Of a stretch of 64,000 bases of DNA, positions 16,594-24,343 are shown in pieces. Under the pieces are notes generated by a model that did no database searches, had not been told where the DNA came from, and was given only the letters and a program-made list of their open reading frames with translations. The first letter of the stretch is position 1, and every line of letters starts with the position of its first letter. The translations under genes were made by a program, and so were the position numbers. Origin of the DNA: Mycolicibacterium aubagnense (GTDB lineage: Bacteria; Actinomycetota; Actinomycetes; Mycobacteriales; Mycobacteriaceae); NCBI RefSeq assembly GCF_010730955.1, contig NZ_AP022577.1:62001-126000 (forward strand). The letters are read 5' to 3'.

Positions 16594-17073
16594 TCAGGTT
16601 TCAACCCGCACCAGCACCTCGTGTTCGGGCGGGCGGTGGTAGCGCAAGAAGGTCAGCCGGTGGCGGCCGTCGGCGATTGCGGAGCTGCCCACGGTTAGTC
16701 CGTTTGCAAGCCACGACCACACCGGGTAGTCATCGCGATGTCGCGAGGCCCAGTCCAGCCACGGTGACTCCGAAGCGAGCGAGGTGTCCAGCAGAGGCGC
16801 TAATCGAGCCAACGCGGTTGCACGGTCGACACCGTCGGCCAGATCGGCACTCCAATTGCGTTTTCCGAGTTCGGTGAGGACTATTCGGCGATAGTCGGGA
16901 TCACCCTCTGCGAAAGCGCACCGATGCGCCTCGGGGCTCCAGAAGTTGTCTTCCCCGAGAAGTTCAAGCATTGCGCTCTCGAGGTCGCGGTAGCCGCCGC
17001 CATGCTTGCCCAGACCCTGTGGCCAGGGCAGCGTTTCCAGCGGACGGATCACAAACCTCAATGGCATGCGCAT
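16594..17073 (-). CDS. Hypothetical protein
   Basis: 159 aa from MRMPLRFVIRPLETLPWP. Recognisable local features are FWSPEAHRCAF, SPWLDWASRHRDDYPVWSWL and the C-terminal AIADGRHRLTFLRYHRPPEHEVLVRV. The DGRHRL segment resembles the DGxHR motif of ParB-like nuclease/CTPase domains, but the rest of that domain is not evident. It is divergent from the gene starting at 17237. Confidence 0.55.
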   Translation of the reverse strand: MRMPLRFVIRPLETLPWPQGLGKHGGGYRDLESAMLELLGEDNFWSPEAHRCAFAEGDPDYRRIVLTELGKRNWSADLADGVDRATALARLAPLLDTSLASESPWLDWASRHRDDYPVWSWLANGLTVGSSAIADGRHRLTFLRYHRPPEHEVLVRVET

Positions 17074-17236
17074 GAGCGTAGATGCCTGGATGGGTGCGTG
17101 CTCGTGCGATCGAGCACTGCTGCCGGCGTCTGGTGGTGCGCGCCCCAGGGACCTGTCTAGCTCTGAACGGACCAACAATGCCCGCCGCGGCGCACCTTTC
17201 GCGCGCATCGAACCTGGAAGGGAAAGGTGGACTCAC

Positions 17237-18025
17237 GTGACCGTGGTCATCGACAATCATTCGTTCGTCAAGGGTTTGGCCGCTGCGAAGGTGATGGCGT
17301 ATGCCGGCGCCGACGATCCGACGCACGCCGCGGTGGTTTTGGCCTCCACCCGAGTGGAGACTGACGGCCCCGGGACGCAGAACAGCCTCGCGTTCATCGC
17401 TTCGGACGGGGCTAGTCCGGGACAGGCGATCTTCGCGTGTGACGGCGAGCTCAAGCCGGTTAAGTTCTCCACCGACCAAGCGGCGCAGCTGCTCGCCGCG
17501 GCCAAAGGCGCAGTCTCGGCGGTGCGCAAAACCGACAAGGAAGCCGAGTGCGGCGTGGAGTTGTCGGTGGTCGACGGTGGCGCAACTTTGCGGATGCGTA
17601 CCCTCACCGACGGCCACCCGGGAGACGCTGACTCACGCCACTTCATCCCGCTGCAGGACATCGAAGATTTCCCGATGGTGTCAACGATCTCTCGGCTGTC
17701 TGCACGCGGCGCCAAAGAGGTCTTGGGTTCCCGCGGACAGGGCGACGAACAGGTAAATGCACCACTGAACAGCGGCAATGTGCAGTCGTTCACCGCTGAT
17801 GTGATCAAGAAAATGAGCGCGATCGCCGCGGTGTTTAAAGAGCCCGTCGAGCTGTACACACGGGAACACCCGGCCTCGCTCGTGACACTGACCTGCGCCG
17901 GCGTCTTCCGAGCTGTGCTAGCTGCGCACGCGTATTCGCCCGACCTGGACGTCACCGACCCGGAAGTCCCCGTCGCCGAATCTCTGATCGGTGACGACAG
18001 CGGTGCCGGAGCTGACGCGGCGTGA
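17237..18025 (+). CDS. Hypothetical protein, possible sliding-clamp-like fold
   Basis: 262 aa from a GTG with AAGGTGG upstream (VTVVIDNHSFVKGLAAAKVM). The order of segments (N-terminal helix, AAVVLASTRVE, LAFIASDGASPGQAIFAC, later VELSVVDGGATLRMRTL, SFTADVIKKMSAIAAVF) recalls the alternating strands and helices of DnaN-type clamps, including SDG in a clamp-like turn. This is weak. It begins a plus-strand run of small genes to 20166. The longer upstream frame is antisense to the neighbour. Confidence 0.6.
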   Translation: MTVVIDNHSFVKGLAAAKVMAYAGADDPTHAAVVLASTRVETDGPGTQNSLAFIASDGASPGQAIFACDGELKPVKFSTDQAAQLLAAAKGAVSAVRKTDKEAECGVELSVVDGGATLRMRTLTDGHPGDADSRHFIPLQDIEDFPMVSTISRLSARGAKEVLGSRGQGDEQVNAPLNSGNVQSFTADVIKKMSAIAAVFKEPVELYTREHPASLVTLTCAGVFRAVLAAHAYSPDLDVTDPEVPVAESLIGDDSGAGADAA

Positions 18026-18122
18026 GTGTGCGGTCACTGTGTGTCGGCGTCATGCCGAACAACGCGACGACGGCCGCGCCGCAAGTCCAGATAGCTGAAC
18101 CTGAGCGCGTAGGAGAGTTTCC

Positions 18123-18401
18123 GTGAGCCTTTCAGACCTGCAATACGCACTAGACCAGCTCGGTGTCGCATGCTGGTTCAACCGTTTGCCGCCGCACGTG
18201 CGGCCCTGGGAGGGCCGGCAGGGCCATGAGTCGGTCATGCTCCGGGCGCGGGAATACGCGCTGAAGTGCGGTGCCACCGCCGAACAGGTCACGGACTGCG
18301 ATCGGTACGCGTTCGGGCTGGCGATCGACGACAAGGTCCCGCTCACGCTGGCAGGTCGCTCGTGGGCCCAATTCGCCGCGGGCCTGCGAACCAGCCTCTG
18401 A
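18123..18401 (+). CDS. Small hypothetical protein
   Basis: 92 aa, GTG start, MSLSDLQYALDQLGVACWFNRLPPHVRPW. Mainly helical, with VMLRAREYALKCGATAEQVTDCDRYAFGLAIDD. No family recognised. It follows the clamp-like gene by about 100 bases in the same direction. Confidence 0.55.
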   Translation: MSLSDLQYALDQLGVACWFNRLPPHVRPWEGRQGHESVMLRAREYALKCGATAEQVTDCDRYAFGLAIDDKVPLTLAGRSWAQFAAGLRTSL

Positions 18402-18431
18402 AGTCATCAGAACACCACCGAAAGGATCCCA

Positions 18432-18683
18432 ATGGACGCGACTTTGCAGCCGATCACAGACCCGGAACAGATGCGCGATAGCGCCGGTAACTCTGTCGGA
18501 GAGTGGAACTGGGCAGTACGCGATGGCGGGGGGACCGTGCTGGCGCGAATTTCGGCGTCGGGCGAGCCCCCATTGGGCGTAGCGCTGGCGACTTTGCGTG
18601 CCGACCACGGCTTCCCGGCTGGACAGTGGGTGCCGGACGTAGATGGATACCGGTTCGTTCCGAAAGCGGTCGAGCGGCAATGA
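18432..18683 (+). CDS. Small hypothetical protein
   Basis: 83 aa, with GAAAGGATC upstream of the ATG. Contains NSVGEWNWAVRDGGGTVLARIS and GYRFVPKAVERQ. Overlaps the next gene by four bases (ATGA), indicating one operon. Function unknown. Confidence 0.55.
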   Translation: MDATLQPITDPEQMRDSAGNSVGEWNWAVRDGGGTVLARISASGEPPLGVALATLRADHGFPAGQWVPDVDGYRFVPKAVERQ

Positions 18684-18988
18684 GTTTCACTAGCGATGCT
18701 CGCGCAACGATCACGATCACCGCTGACACCGACGAAGATCCCTACTCCGCTTTCTGGGGGAACGTCTCCAGCACCGACCTGACAGCTGTGGAGCAGAACT
18801 TCGCAAGCTCGTTGGATTGGACCCTGTCCGGTGACCCGACTGACGTCAGGGTCTCCAAGCTCTTTGCGAGCATCGAGGTCAGCGGCCAGCCGCCGCGCCT
18901 CTACATCGCCTCGGGATCATCGGCAGTCGACGAAGCTGCCGACGCGGTCGAGAAATTGCTCCGGCGCGGACCTGACTGCCTGAGCTGA
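18680..18988 (+). CDS. Small hypothetical protein
   Basis: 102 aa starting MSFTSDARATITITADTDEDPYSAFWGN at the ATGA overlap with the upstream gene. It alternates beta strands (ATITITAD, VSKLFASIEVSG, RLYIASGS) with a C-terminal helix (DEAADAVEKLLRRG). No family recognised. A longer frame reading from 18503 is an artefact of the overlapping gene. Confidence 0.55.
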   Translation: MSFTSDARATITITADTDEDPYSAFWGNVSSTDLTAVEQNFASSLDWTLSGDPTDVRVSKLFASIEVSGQPPRLYIASGSSAVDEAADAVEKLLRRGPDCLS

Positions 18989-18990
18989 CC

Positions 18991-19221
18991 ATGGTCGACG
19001 TACCCATCGAGGTAGCCCGAGCCGCCGGCCCGTGGCCGTTGTGCGCCGACGTGAAGCGCGGGTCCTGTGCGGCTACCGACGAAGGTTATTGCGATGGCGG
19101 CTACGAGGTCGACGGCGACGACTGGCTCCGATGCCACGGCGCGGAGCGACATCGCAGCTCTCACATCCCGTTCTGTCACGTCCCCCAGAACCACCAACCA
19201 GGAGAAAGACGACCACAGTGA
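18991..19221 (+). CDS. Small Cys-containing hypothetical protein
   Basis: 76 aa with spaced cysteines and histidines (PLCADVKRGSCAATDEGYCDGGYE ... RCHGAERHRSSHIPFCH) that could bind a metal ion. It lies two bases after the previous stop and overlaps the macro-domain gene by four bases. A motif B site lies within its 3' end. Function unknown. Confidence 0.5.
   Translation: MVDVPIEVARAAGPWPLCADVKRGSCAATDEGYCDGGYEVDGDDWLRCHGAERHRSSHIPFCHVPQNHQPGERRPQ
19174..19183 (+). repeat. Motif B site (TGTCACGTCC)
   Basis: Exact 10-mer 35 bases upstream of the first macro-domain gene. Confidence 0.6.
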
Positions 19222-19664
19222 GCTTCACAAAAGAGGCCGGCGATCTCTTCGCCCACCCCGCCGAGGCGCTTGCCCACGGCGTCAACTGCATCGGCGTGGC
19301 CGGGGCCGGCGTCGCAGCGATCATGGCGCGTCGCTACCCGAATGCGATCAACCAGTACCAGGTGATCGCCCGCCGCGGCGACCTGCCGGCCGGCGGCGCC
19401 ATGATCTGCACTGGCGGACCGGGTGACCGGCCAATCATTCACTGTGCGAGCCAGCATTACCCCGGTCCAAATGCTTCCGAGGAGTGGCTCCGTTCGTCAC
19501 TGCGGGTGGGTCTGAGTCTCGCCGTCGAGCACGGGATCAAGTCGGTGGCCCTTCCACTGATCGGTGGTGGGATTGGTGGGCTGGACCCCGCAGTGGCGGA
19601 GCGGATCATTCGCGAGGTCTGCGAATCTTCGCCTGTCGCGGTCACTCTCGTGGTGCTCGGATAA
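19218..19664 (+). CDS. Macro-domain protein 1 (ADP-ribose binding)
   Basis: 148 aa, GTG start overlapping the upstream gene. Macro-domain features: ALAHGVNCIGVAGAGVAAIMARRYP (Asn-rich ADP-ribose loop), IIHCASQHYPGP, and VALPLIGGGIGGLDPAVAERII (the second glycine-rich loop). The NCIG-V-G-G and GGGIGGL patterns fit the branch that includes DarG and TARG1-like hydrolases that remove ADP-ribose from nucleic acid or protein; activity here is inferred. A close paralogue follows at 19711, so the pair arose by tandem duplication. Confidence 0.85.
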   Translation: MSFTKEAGDLFAHPAEALAHGVNCIGVAGAGVAAIMARRYPNAINQYQVIARRGDLPAGGAMICTGGPGDRPIIHCASQHYPGPNASEEWLRSSLRVGLSLAVEHGIKSVALPLIGGGIGGLDPAVAERIIREVCESSPVAVTLVVLG

Positions 19665-19710
19665 GCCCCCATTAGCCGCAGAACTATCAGCTAGGAGAAA
19701 GACTACGATC

Positions 19711-20166
19711 ATGAGCTTCACCAAAGAAACTGGTGACCTCATCACCCACCCAGCTGAGGCACTCGCCCACGGCGTCAACTGCATCGGCGTCGTTGGGGGT
19801 CTTGCATCGGTGATGGCGGATCGCTACCCCGACGCCATCACCAAGTACGTGATTTTTGCGCGCAGCGGCGAGCTGCAACCCGGCTCGGCGATGTTCACTC
19901 GCAACGTCGGACGCGACCCTGGTCCGGGGCGCGCGATCATCCACTGCGCCAGCCAGAATCAGCCGGGCCCGGACGCTCGTGTCGAATGGCTGCGCTCGTC
20001 GTTGACCGCTGGGCTGGACCTCGCGCGGAAGGAGGGAATCGAGTCCGTGGCAGTGCCACTCATCGGCGGCGGTATCGGGGGACTGGACCCGCAGACCGCC
20101 GAGCAGATCATCCGGGAGGTCGCCGAGGCATCCCCAGTCGCGGTCACGCTGGTTGTACAGGGCTGA
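19711..20166 (+). CDS. Macro-domain protein 2 (ADP-ribose binding)
   Basis: 151 aa, starting MSFTKETGDLITHPAEALAHGVNCIGVVGG with AGGAGAAAG upstream. It matches macro-domain protein 1 along its whole length (LASVMADRYPDAITK, IIHCASQNQPGPDA, VAVPLIGGGIGGLD). The first loop differs: GVVGGLASVM instead of GVAGAGVAAIM, so substrate preference or activity may have diverged. It is followed by a strong terminator, closing the operon. Confidence 0.85.
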   Translation: MSFTKETGDLITHPAEALAHGVNCIGVVGGLASVMADRYPDAITKYVIFARSGELQPGSAMFTRNVGRDPGPGRAIIHCASQNQPGPDARVEWLRSSLTAGLDLARKEGIESVAVPLIGGGIGGLDPQTAEQIIREVAEASPVAVTLVVQG

Positions 20167-20189
20167 CCTGGTCAACGGGCACGTCCTCC

Positions 20190-20226
20190 AAGAGTCCGCC
20201 GCCGCGTCCAGCAGCGGCGGACTCTT
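20190..20226 (+). terminator. Terminator after macro-domain operon
   Basis: A 13-bp perfect inverted repeat (AAGAGTCCGCCGC with GCGGCGGACTCTT) 23 bases after the stop of the second macro gene. Confidence 0.88.
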
Positions 20227-20267
20227 CGTTTCCCTCGGAAGCTACGACACGCCGACGCTGCGAAAAT

Positions 20268-20277
20268 TGCGTACGCA
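20268..20277. promoter_or_regulatory. Motif C palindrome 1
   Basis: TGCGTACGCA with an AAAAT flank, 144 bases upstream of the gene at 20421. The same palindrome occurs upstream of the replication block genes at ~40,940 and ~41,386. Confidence 0.55.
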
Positions 20278-20420
20278 GTTTCATGTCGGCGTGGGTGTGT
20301 AGAACAAACGACATCGAGTTCGGGCGGGGTCCACATCCGCAGCACGGGGAAGCCCGCTGGGTGTGCGTCTGAGCTGGATGAGAAACAGAAACTGAAACAG
20401 AAACGAAACGAGGTTCCACC

Positions 20421-21140
20421 ATGACCGCTCCTGTCGCCCCCGTACCTGTCGCCCCGGCTGCAGCTCCCGTAGCAGCTCCGGCTGCTGTTCCGGGATACGC
20501 CCCGGTGGCTGCTGCCGCCCCCGTTCCGGGATACGCCCCGGTGGCTGCTGCCGCCCCCGTTCCGGGATACGCCCCGGTGGCTGCTCCTGTTGCCGCTCCG
20601 GTGTACGCACCGGCGCCGGCGGCTGCTCCCGCTCCGGTGCCTGCCCAGGCTCCCGCCCCCGCCGCTCCGGCGCAGGCGCCTGTTGCGCTCCCGCCGACGT
20701 TCGGTGGCTTCGGCGCCGCCCCTCAGATCGGATCCATCCCCACTGCCAGCGGTGGTGGCATCCCGGACGAGCACTTCGGCAAGCCGCTGCTGTTCCGGCT
20801 GTTGTCGGTCAGCTCCCGTAACAGCAAGTACGAGAAGGTCGAGGTTCAGGCCCCGACTGTGGACTACCTCGTGCTCGACCCGGCCACCGGCCAGATCTCT
20901 GAGGTCCGCAACGTCACGATCATGCAGAAGCACATCCGCAACGAGCTGGTCGGTTGCTTCCAGCGCGGTGAGCAGGCCGTGACCGGTGTGGCCATCAAGA
21001 TTCCGACCGACAACCAGGAGCCGGCCAAGGTTCTGCGTGCGCTCGACGACCAGAACAGTGGGTACGGCGCCGAGCAGGCGACGATCTACCTGCGCAACGC
21101 CGCCATCGAAACCTTCGGGTGGTGGAAGGCGGCGGCCTGA
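20421..21140 (+). CDS. Val-Ala-Pro-rich protein with conserved C-terminal domain
   Basis: 239 aa. The first ~95 residues are a VAP-type low-complexity arm holding a three-fold 12-residue repeat (PGYAPVAAAAPV). The C-terminal ~135 residues look folded (GKPLLFRLLSVSSRNSKYEKVEVQAP, YLVLDPATGQISEVRNVTIMQK, TGVAIKIPTDN, NAAIETFGWW). It shares its low-complexity style and a motif C promoter with proteins at 39243 and 40336, so the three may work together, perhaps on DNA. No family recognised. Confidence 0.65.
   Translation: MTAPVAPVPVAPAAAPVAAPAAVPGYAPVAAAAPVPGYAPVAAAAPVPGYAPVAAPVAAPVYAPAPAAAPAPVPAQAPAPAAPAQAPVALPPTFGGFGAAPQIGSIPTASGGGIPDEHFGKPLLFRLLSVSSRNSKYEKVEVQAPTVDYLVLDPATGQISEVRNVTIMQKHIRNELVGCFQRGEQAVTGVAIKIPTDNQEPAKVLRALDDQNSGYGAEQATIYLRNAAIETFGWWKAAA
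20488..20583 (+). repeat. 36-bp tandem repeat, 2.7 units
   Basis: Units begin at 20488, 20524 and 20560 and appear identical. They encode the PGYAPVAAAAPV repeats of the protein at 20421. Exact identity at DNA level suggests recent expansion by slippage. Confidence 0.85.
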
Positions 21141-21150
21141 TCGTCGCGAT

Positions 21151-21188
21151 CCGACAGCCCGCATCCTTTCGGGGGTGCGGGCTGTCGG
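21151..21188 (+). terminator. Terminator after the VAP-rich gene
   Basis: A 13-bp perfect inverted repeat (CCGACAGCCCGCA with TGCGGGCTGTCGG) 10 bases after the stop at 21140. Confidence 0.88.
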
Positions 21189-21287
21189 CCAGTCTGGGGC
21201 GGATTTGCTGCCCGTGTTCCGTGCCGCGTATCGCACGTTGTGCGCCTAGCATCCGCCGCACACAACTTCCGATGAAAGGCCCAGAGC

Positions 21288-21833
21288 ATGACCTCCATAA
21301 ACGGCGCGACCTACTTCCGCCCGGTCAACGCCGAAACCGGGCAGCCGACGCTCACGACGTACTTCACCGCCGCGCTGTGCCCGCTGCACGAGGCGCACCG
21401 CTACGACCTCGAGGCGCGCACCGACGAGCTGGCGGCCGACGTGCGCGACCACCTCGATGCCCTCGATATCCCGATACGCCCGACGATCAAGCACGGCCGG
21501 GTGCGGATTCTTCAAGAGTCTGAGGCCGACGGCCACGGCACCAATCAGGCGCCGGAGGTTCAGGCCACGGTGATGGTGTTCCTGACTGACGCTGAACCTG
21601 ATGACCCCCGGCTGTCGGGGCTACTGGCTGACGGATTCCACTCCGGGCGCATCGACGCGGACGTGACGTTCGAGATCCCCACCGAGGAGAGCGAAGCCGA
21701 GCTGGAGGCCACCATCGCCGCCGATAACGCACGCGGCGCCGAGTACATCGCTCGGGCGGACGCCGAGCGCGTGGCCGCTACCGAGCACAAGGAGAACCCT
21801 TTCGGCGGGGATCTCGAAGCGCTGTTCGACTGA
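21288..21833 (+). CDS. Hypothetical acidic protein
   Basis: 181 aa with GAAAGG upstream of the ATG. The N-terminal part has paired strands (TYFRPVNAETGQPTLTTYFTAALCP), the middle VQATVMVFLTDAEPDDPRLSGLLADGFHSG, and the C-terminal third is a highly acidic helix (EESEAELEATIAADNARG). Terminators flank it on both sides, so it is monocistronic. No family recognised. Confidence 0.6.
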   Translation: MTSINGATYFRPVNAETGQPTLTTYFTAALCPLHEAHRYDLEARTDELAADVRDHLDALDIPIRPTIKHGRVRILQESEADGHGTNQAPEVQATVMVFLTDAEPDDPRLSGLLADGFHSGRIDADVTFEIPTEESEAELEATIAADNARGAEYIARADAERVAATEHKENPFGGDLEALFD

Positions 21834-21842
21834 CCGTCAGCG

Positions 21843-21880
21843 GAGGCCGGGTGCGGGGGAGCGACTCCGTGCCCGGCCTC
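21843..21880 (+). terminator. Terminator
   Basis: Inverted repeat GAGGCCGGG / CCCGGCCTC with an inner paired segment, 10 bases after the stop of the acidic protein gene. Confidence 0.75.
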
Positions 21881-21922
21881 TGTCGTGCCCACAGCTGTTG
21901 TCCGCGAAAGGAAACTCTGACC

Positions 21923-22144
21923 GTGTTGTCCAGCGGTTTGACCGCGAAACAGAACCGTACACCCGATCGCATCGCGGCTGAACTCCTGCTGGATCGGGCG
22001 TATCTGCTCGAACGCGCAGGCCATGTAGAAGGTGCTGATCAGCTGCGCCAGCGTGCTGGGCGGCTCACTGACGGCGCGGATGCAGCGCAGGTTGCCGTTG
22101 TCGATTCGCGGCCGGAGTCCGATGTGCCAGCACATACAAGATGA
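21923..22144 (+). CDS. Small hypothetical protein
   Basis: 73 aa from a GTG with GAAAGGAAA upstream (VLSSGLTAKQNRTPDRIAAELLLDRAYLLERAGHVEGADQLRQRAGRL). Predominantly helical and basic, possibly a small DNA-associated or adaptor protein. A motif A site follows directly. Confidence 0.5.
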   Translation: MLSSGLTAKQNRTPDRIAAELLLDRAYLLERAGHVEGADQLRQRAGRLTDGADAAQVAVVDSRPESDVPAHTR

Positions 22145-22147
22145 GCT

Positions 22148-22164
22148 ATTCTCTGTTTTAGAGA
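22148..22164. promoter_or_regulatory. Motif A operator 5 (inverted orientation)
   Basis: ATTCTCTGTTTTAGAGA, the reverse complement of a motif A variant, 25 bases upstream of the ATG at 22189. Confidence 0.7.
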
Positions 22165-22188
22165 ACATGTCGAAAGGGATTGCACTGT

Positions 22189-22482
22189 ATGCTTAGTTCA
22201 TACGCGCTGCGGCGGATGGCTCTGGCCGGCCTTGTGAGCACGGGCGTCGGCGGCACGGCCACAAGCACGATACCTGGACTGGAACACTGGCCACCGGGAA
22301 CCGTCGCCGTTGTCGTCGCTGCGGTTGTCGCGCTCGGTGCGGTCATGCGCAAGGTGCTGCACGCTGCGGTGATCGCCTTGGCGGTGACCGTCGCCCTGAT
22401 TGCCGTCGACGCCGTCACTGGTGGGCACATTCAGCAGGCACTGAACGTTGGTGCCCTGCTGCACCCTGGTGGGGCGTCATGA
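22189..22482 (+). CDS. Small multi-pass membrane protein
   Basis: 97 aa with two to three hydrophobic segments: YALRRMALAGLVSTGVGG, then TVAVVVAAVVALGAVMRKVLHAAVIALAVTVALIAVDAVTG. It is directly under a motif A operator. A 26-codon frame is coupled to its stop by an ATGA overlap. Size and topology resemble holin-like or conjugative small membrane proteins, but there is no decisive feature. Confidence 0.65.
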   Translation: MLSSYALRRMALAGLVSTGVGGTATSTIPGLEHWPPGTVAVVVAAVVALGAVMRKVLHAAVIALAVTVALIAVDAVTGGHIQQALNVGALLHPGGAS

Positions 22483-22559
22483 AGTTCACGTTCGGGGTGA
22501 ACCGCGTCGCGAATGTGTTCCGACGAGCGCGGCGCTTGGAAAAGAAGCTATTGAGATAA
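22479..22559 (+). CDS. Candidate basic microprotein (26 aa)
   Basis: Short frame starting ATGA at the stop of the membrane protein: MKFTFGVNRVANVFRRARR then LEKKLLR. It is strongly basic and amphipathic. The overlapping start is the main support; it could be spurious. Confidence 0.35.
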   Translation: MKFTFGVNRVANVFRRARRLEKKLLR

Positions 22560-22805
22560 CCGAGTTCCGCCGGGGCGACAGATGGATTCGTGTCGCGGGT
22601 CGGCGATTGTTTCGATGGAGCGTACTTTCCACCGCAATCGCCGCGCCACGTGGCGGGAGCCGTGACGGCCGGGCCGCGACCTCGACCACTACGGCGGTCA
22701 GCCTCCTGAGGGGCCCGTGGCGACACCTATCCTGAGCCGCGCAGTGGCAACGGTGGTCGCGGTGCCGGCAAGCCCACTGTGCCTGCAACAGGAGGTACAC
22801 CTTCC

Positions 22806-24059
22806 ATGGTCGAATCGAATCGACTCAAAGCACTCGCCCGCGCATACATGGTCGAGAATCCAGGCACCAAATACCAGCAGGCTCTCGACGCCGTTCTGAA
22901 CAAAGAATCCGCAGTCCCGGCGCCAACAGCGGTTCCTGCGGCTGTGCTGGCCGGCAATGACGCTGCCGGCGCCGCTGCCTGGATCCGGACGCTGGGCGGT
23001 GTTCCCGCCCCTGAAGAATTGGCGCACCGGTGGGCCGATTCGCTCACGGCTGCCCACCTGGAGGTGCCAATCGGGGTCAGCGCCGAAGCGGATTTCACCA
23101 TCGGCGATGAACCCGAGACGGTTTGGCTCAACCTCGCCGCTGCGAACGGTGGCGCGCGGCCTCACTTCGCATATGCGGGTCGAACAGGCATGGGGAATAG
23201 CTACGCGCTCAACGGTCTGTTGACCGGGCTCGCTGCCCGTTACAGCCCCGACCGGGTTCAGTTCGTTCTCGCCGAGTATCGCGGGATGAGCCTGTGCGAT
23301 ACGTTCGCGAAGTTTCCCCACACCGCGATCACCGCTCCTGACTTGCGCAGTGACAGCGACGGCGTCACTGCGCTTTTCGACACGCTGCATGCGGAGATCG
23401 ACAGACGTGTGAAGCTCCTTGGGGAGCGCGGGGCTTCGGACCTCGAGCATTACAACGCACAGCCATCAGCTGCAGACACACCACGCATGCCCGCGCTGCT
23501 CATCACGATCGACGAGATTGATCCGCTGTTAGCCGAGCATCCTGACGCTGTTACTTCGCTCCTGAGGGTGGTGCGAGTCGGCCGGTCGCTCGGCATGCAC
23601 CTGTTATTGGCCGGACAACGAGCTCCGCAACGCCTTGCCGACGCATGGCCTCACATCACGGGGCGTGTTTGCCTGTCGGTGCACTCAAAATTCGACAGTA
23701 TCGCGATGATCAGCACAACAGACGCAGCAGTGCAGCAGCTGCGGCCGGGTTGGGCGTACCTGCGGACCACGGGCTTGGATATGCCTGCACCGTTTCGTGT
23801 TTTCGATATCGGATCGCCGGCCGCACACGAGTTGCGGAACCTGATCGAGTCGATGCCGAAACCGCAGTGGCGCATTGCCGAAACGACCCCGCATCTGTTC
23901 GTCGGTGAACAGGTCACCGTCGACTTCGGTGGGACCGCGGTTGCAGGCACCTACGCCGGCAGGCGGGGACAGCTGTACGTGGTCCGCGACGGGCAGCCGA
24001 GCGGCGGCGAGATCGTCACTGCGCAGCTGCCGCACAGAGTTGCAGATGCGACGGCCTGA
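22806..24059 (+). CDS. FtsK/EccC-like ATPase with degenerate Walker A
   Basis: 417 aa from the ATG at 22806, with AGGAGGT 8 bases upstream. Residues ~1-30 (NRLKALARAYMVENPGTKYQQAL) are a helical N-terminus seen on several mycobacterial FtsK-like proteins. An FtsK/SpoIIIE module follows: FAYAGRTGMGNSYALNGLL is at the Walker A position but the invariant Lys is Asn (GMGNS). The Walker B position reads ALLITIDEIDPLL, and VGRSLGMHLLLAGQR matches EccC sensor sequence. Loss of the P-loop Lys predicts no ATP hydrolysis, as in the later modules of EccC, so a substrate-binding or adaptor role is likely. Confidence 0.82.
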   Translation: MVESNRLKALARAYMVENPGTKYQQALDAVLNKESAVPAPTAVPAAVLAGNDAAGAAAWIRTLGGVPAPEELAHRWADSLTAAHLEVPIGVSAEADFTIGDEPETVWLNLAAANGGARPHFAYAGRTGMGNSYALNGLLTGLAARYSPDRVQFVLAEYRGMSLCDTFAKFPHTAITAPDLRSDSDGVTALFDTLHAEIDRRVKLLGERGASDLEHYNAQPSAADTPRMPALLITIDEIDPLLAEHPDAVTSLLRVVRVGRSLGMHLLLAGQRAPQRLADAWPHITGRVCLSVHSKFDSIAMISTTDAAVQQLRPGWAYLRTTGLDMPAPFRVFDIGSPAAHELRNLIESMPKPQWRIAETTPHLFVGEQVTVDFGGTAVAGTYAGRRGQLYVVRDGQPSGGEIVTAQLPHRVADATA

Positions 24060-24158
24060 GATTCGTTACAGAGCAACATGTTGCGGCCGGTTTGGAGCGC
24101 ACGCGGCAGACTCGTGGCGCGCTCCGAATCGGCTAGCAGGACCATCTGCCGTGCTCTC

Positions 24159-24343
24159 ATGGCCGAACGCGACATCGCTCGCGCAGGGCACGACGCGAAC
24201 CCGGGCGGACATATCGAGCTGGCCCGGCTCAACGATGACGACTGGAACCAGCACTGCTGCGAGTGCCGTTTCCCTTGGGCGCGGGAGACCTGGCCCAGGA
24301 CCGCGGCGACCACTGGCTGTGCCCGAGCTGCGCGCGGCCGTAG
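24159..24343 (+). pseudogene. Zinc-ribbon mini-gene needing a -1 frameshift
   Basis: From the ATG at 24159 the zero frame reads MAERDIARAGHDANPGGHIE ... WNQHCCECRFP. A -1 shift at 24269-24275, where TTTCCCT sits in frame as T-TTC-CCT, continues as LGAGDLAQDRGDHWLCPSCARP-stop. The joined product would have two CxxC knuckles (CCEC and CPSC), a normal small zinc ribbon. Either this is programmed -1 frameshifting at an X-XXY-YYZ heptamer or a one-base lesion. From 24344 to 24673 I see no gene. Confidence 0.5.

Noticed and set aside
20488..20583. Possible CRISPR-like repeat array
   Set aside because: Repeats are directly adjacent with no spacers and encode an in-frame peptide repeat. No cas genes are present.
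20172..21236. 354-codon minus-strand frame with Ser/Gly/Arg repeats
   Set aside because: Mirror image of the repeated VAP-coding region of the gene at 20421; it also crosses two strong terminators.
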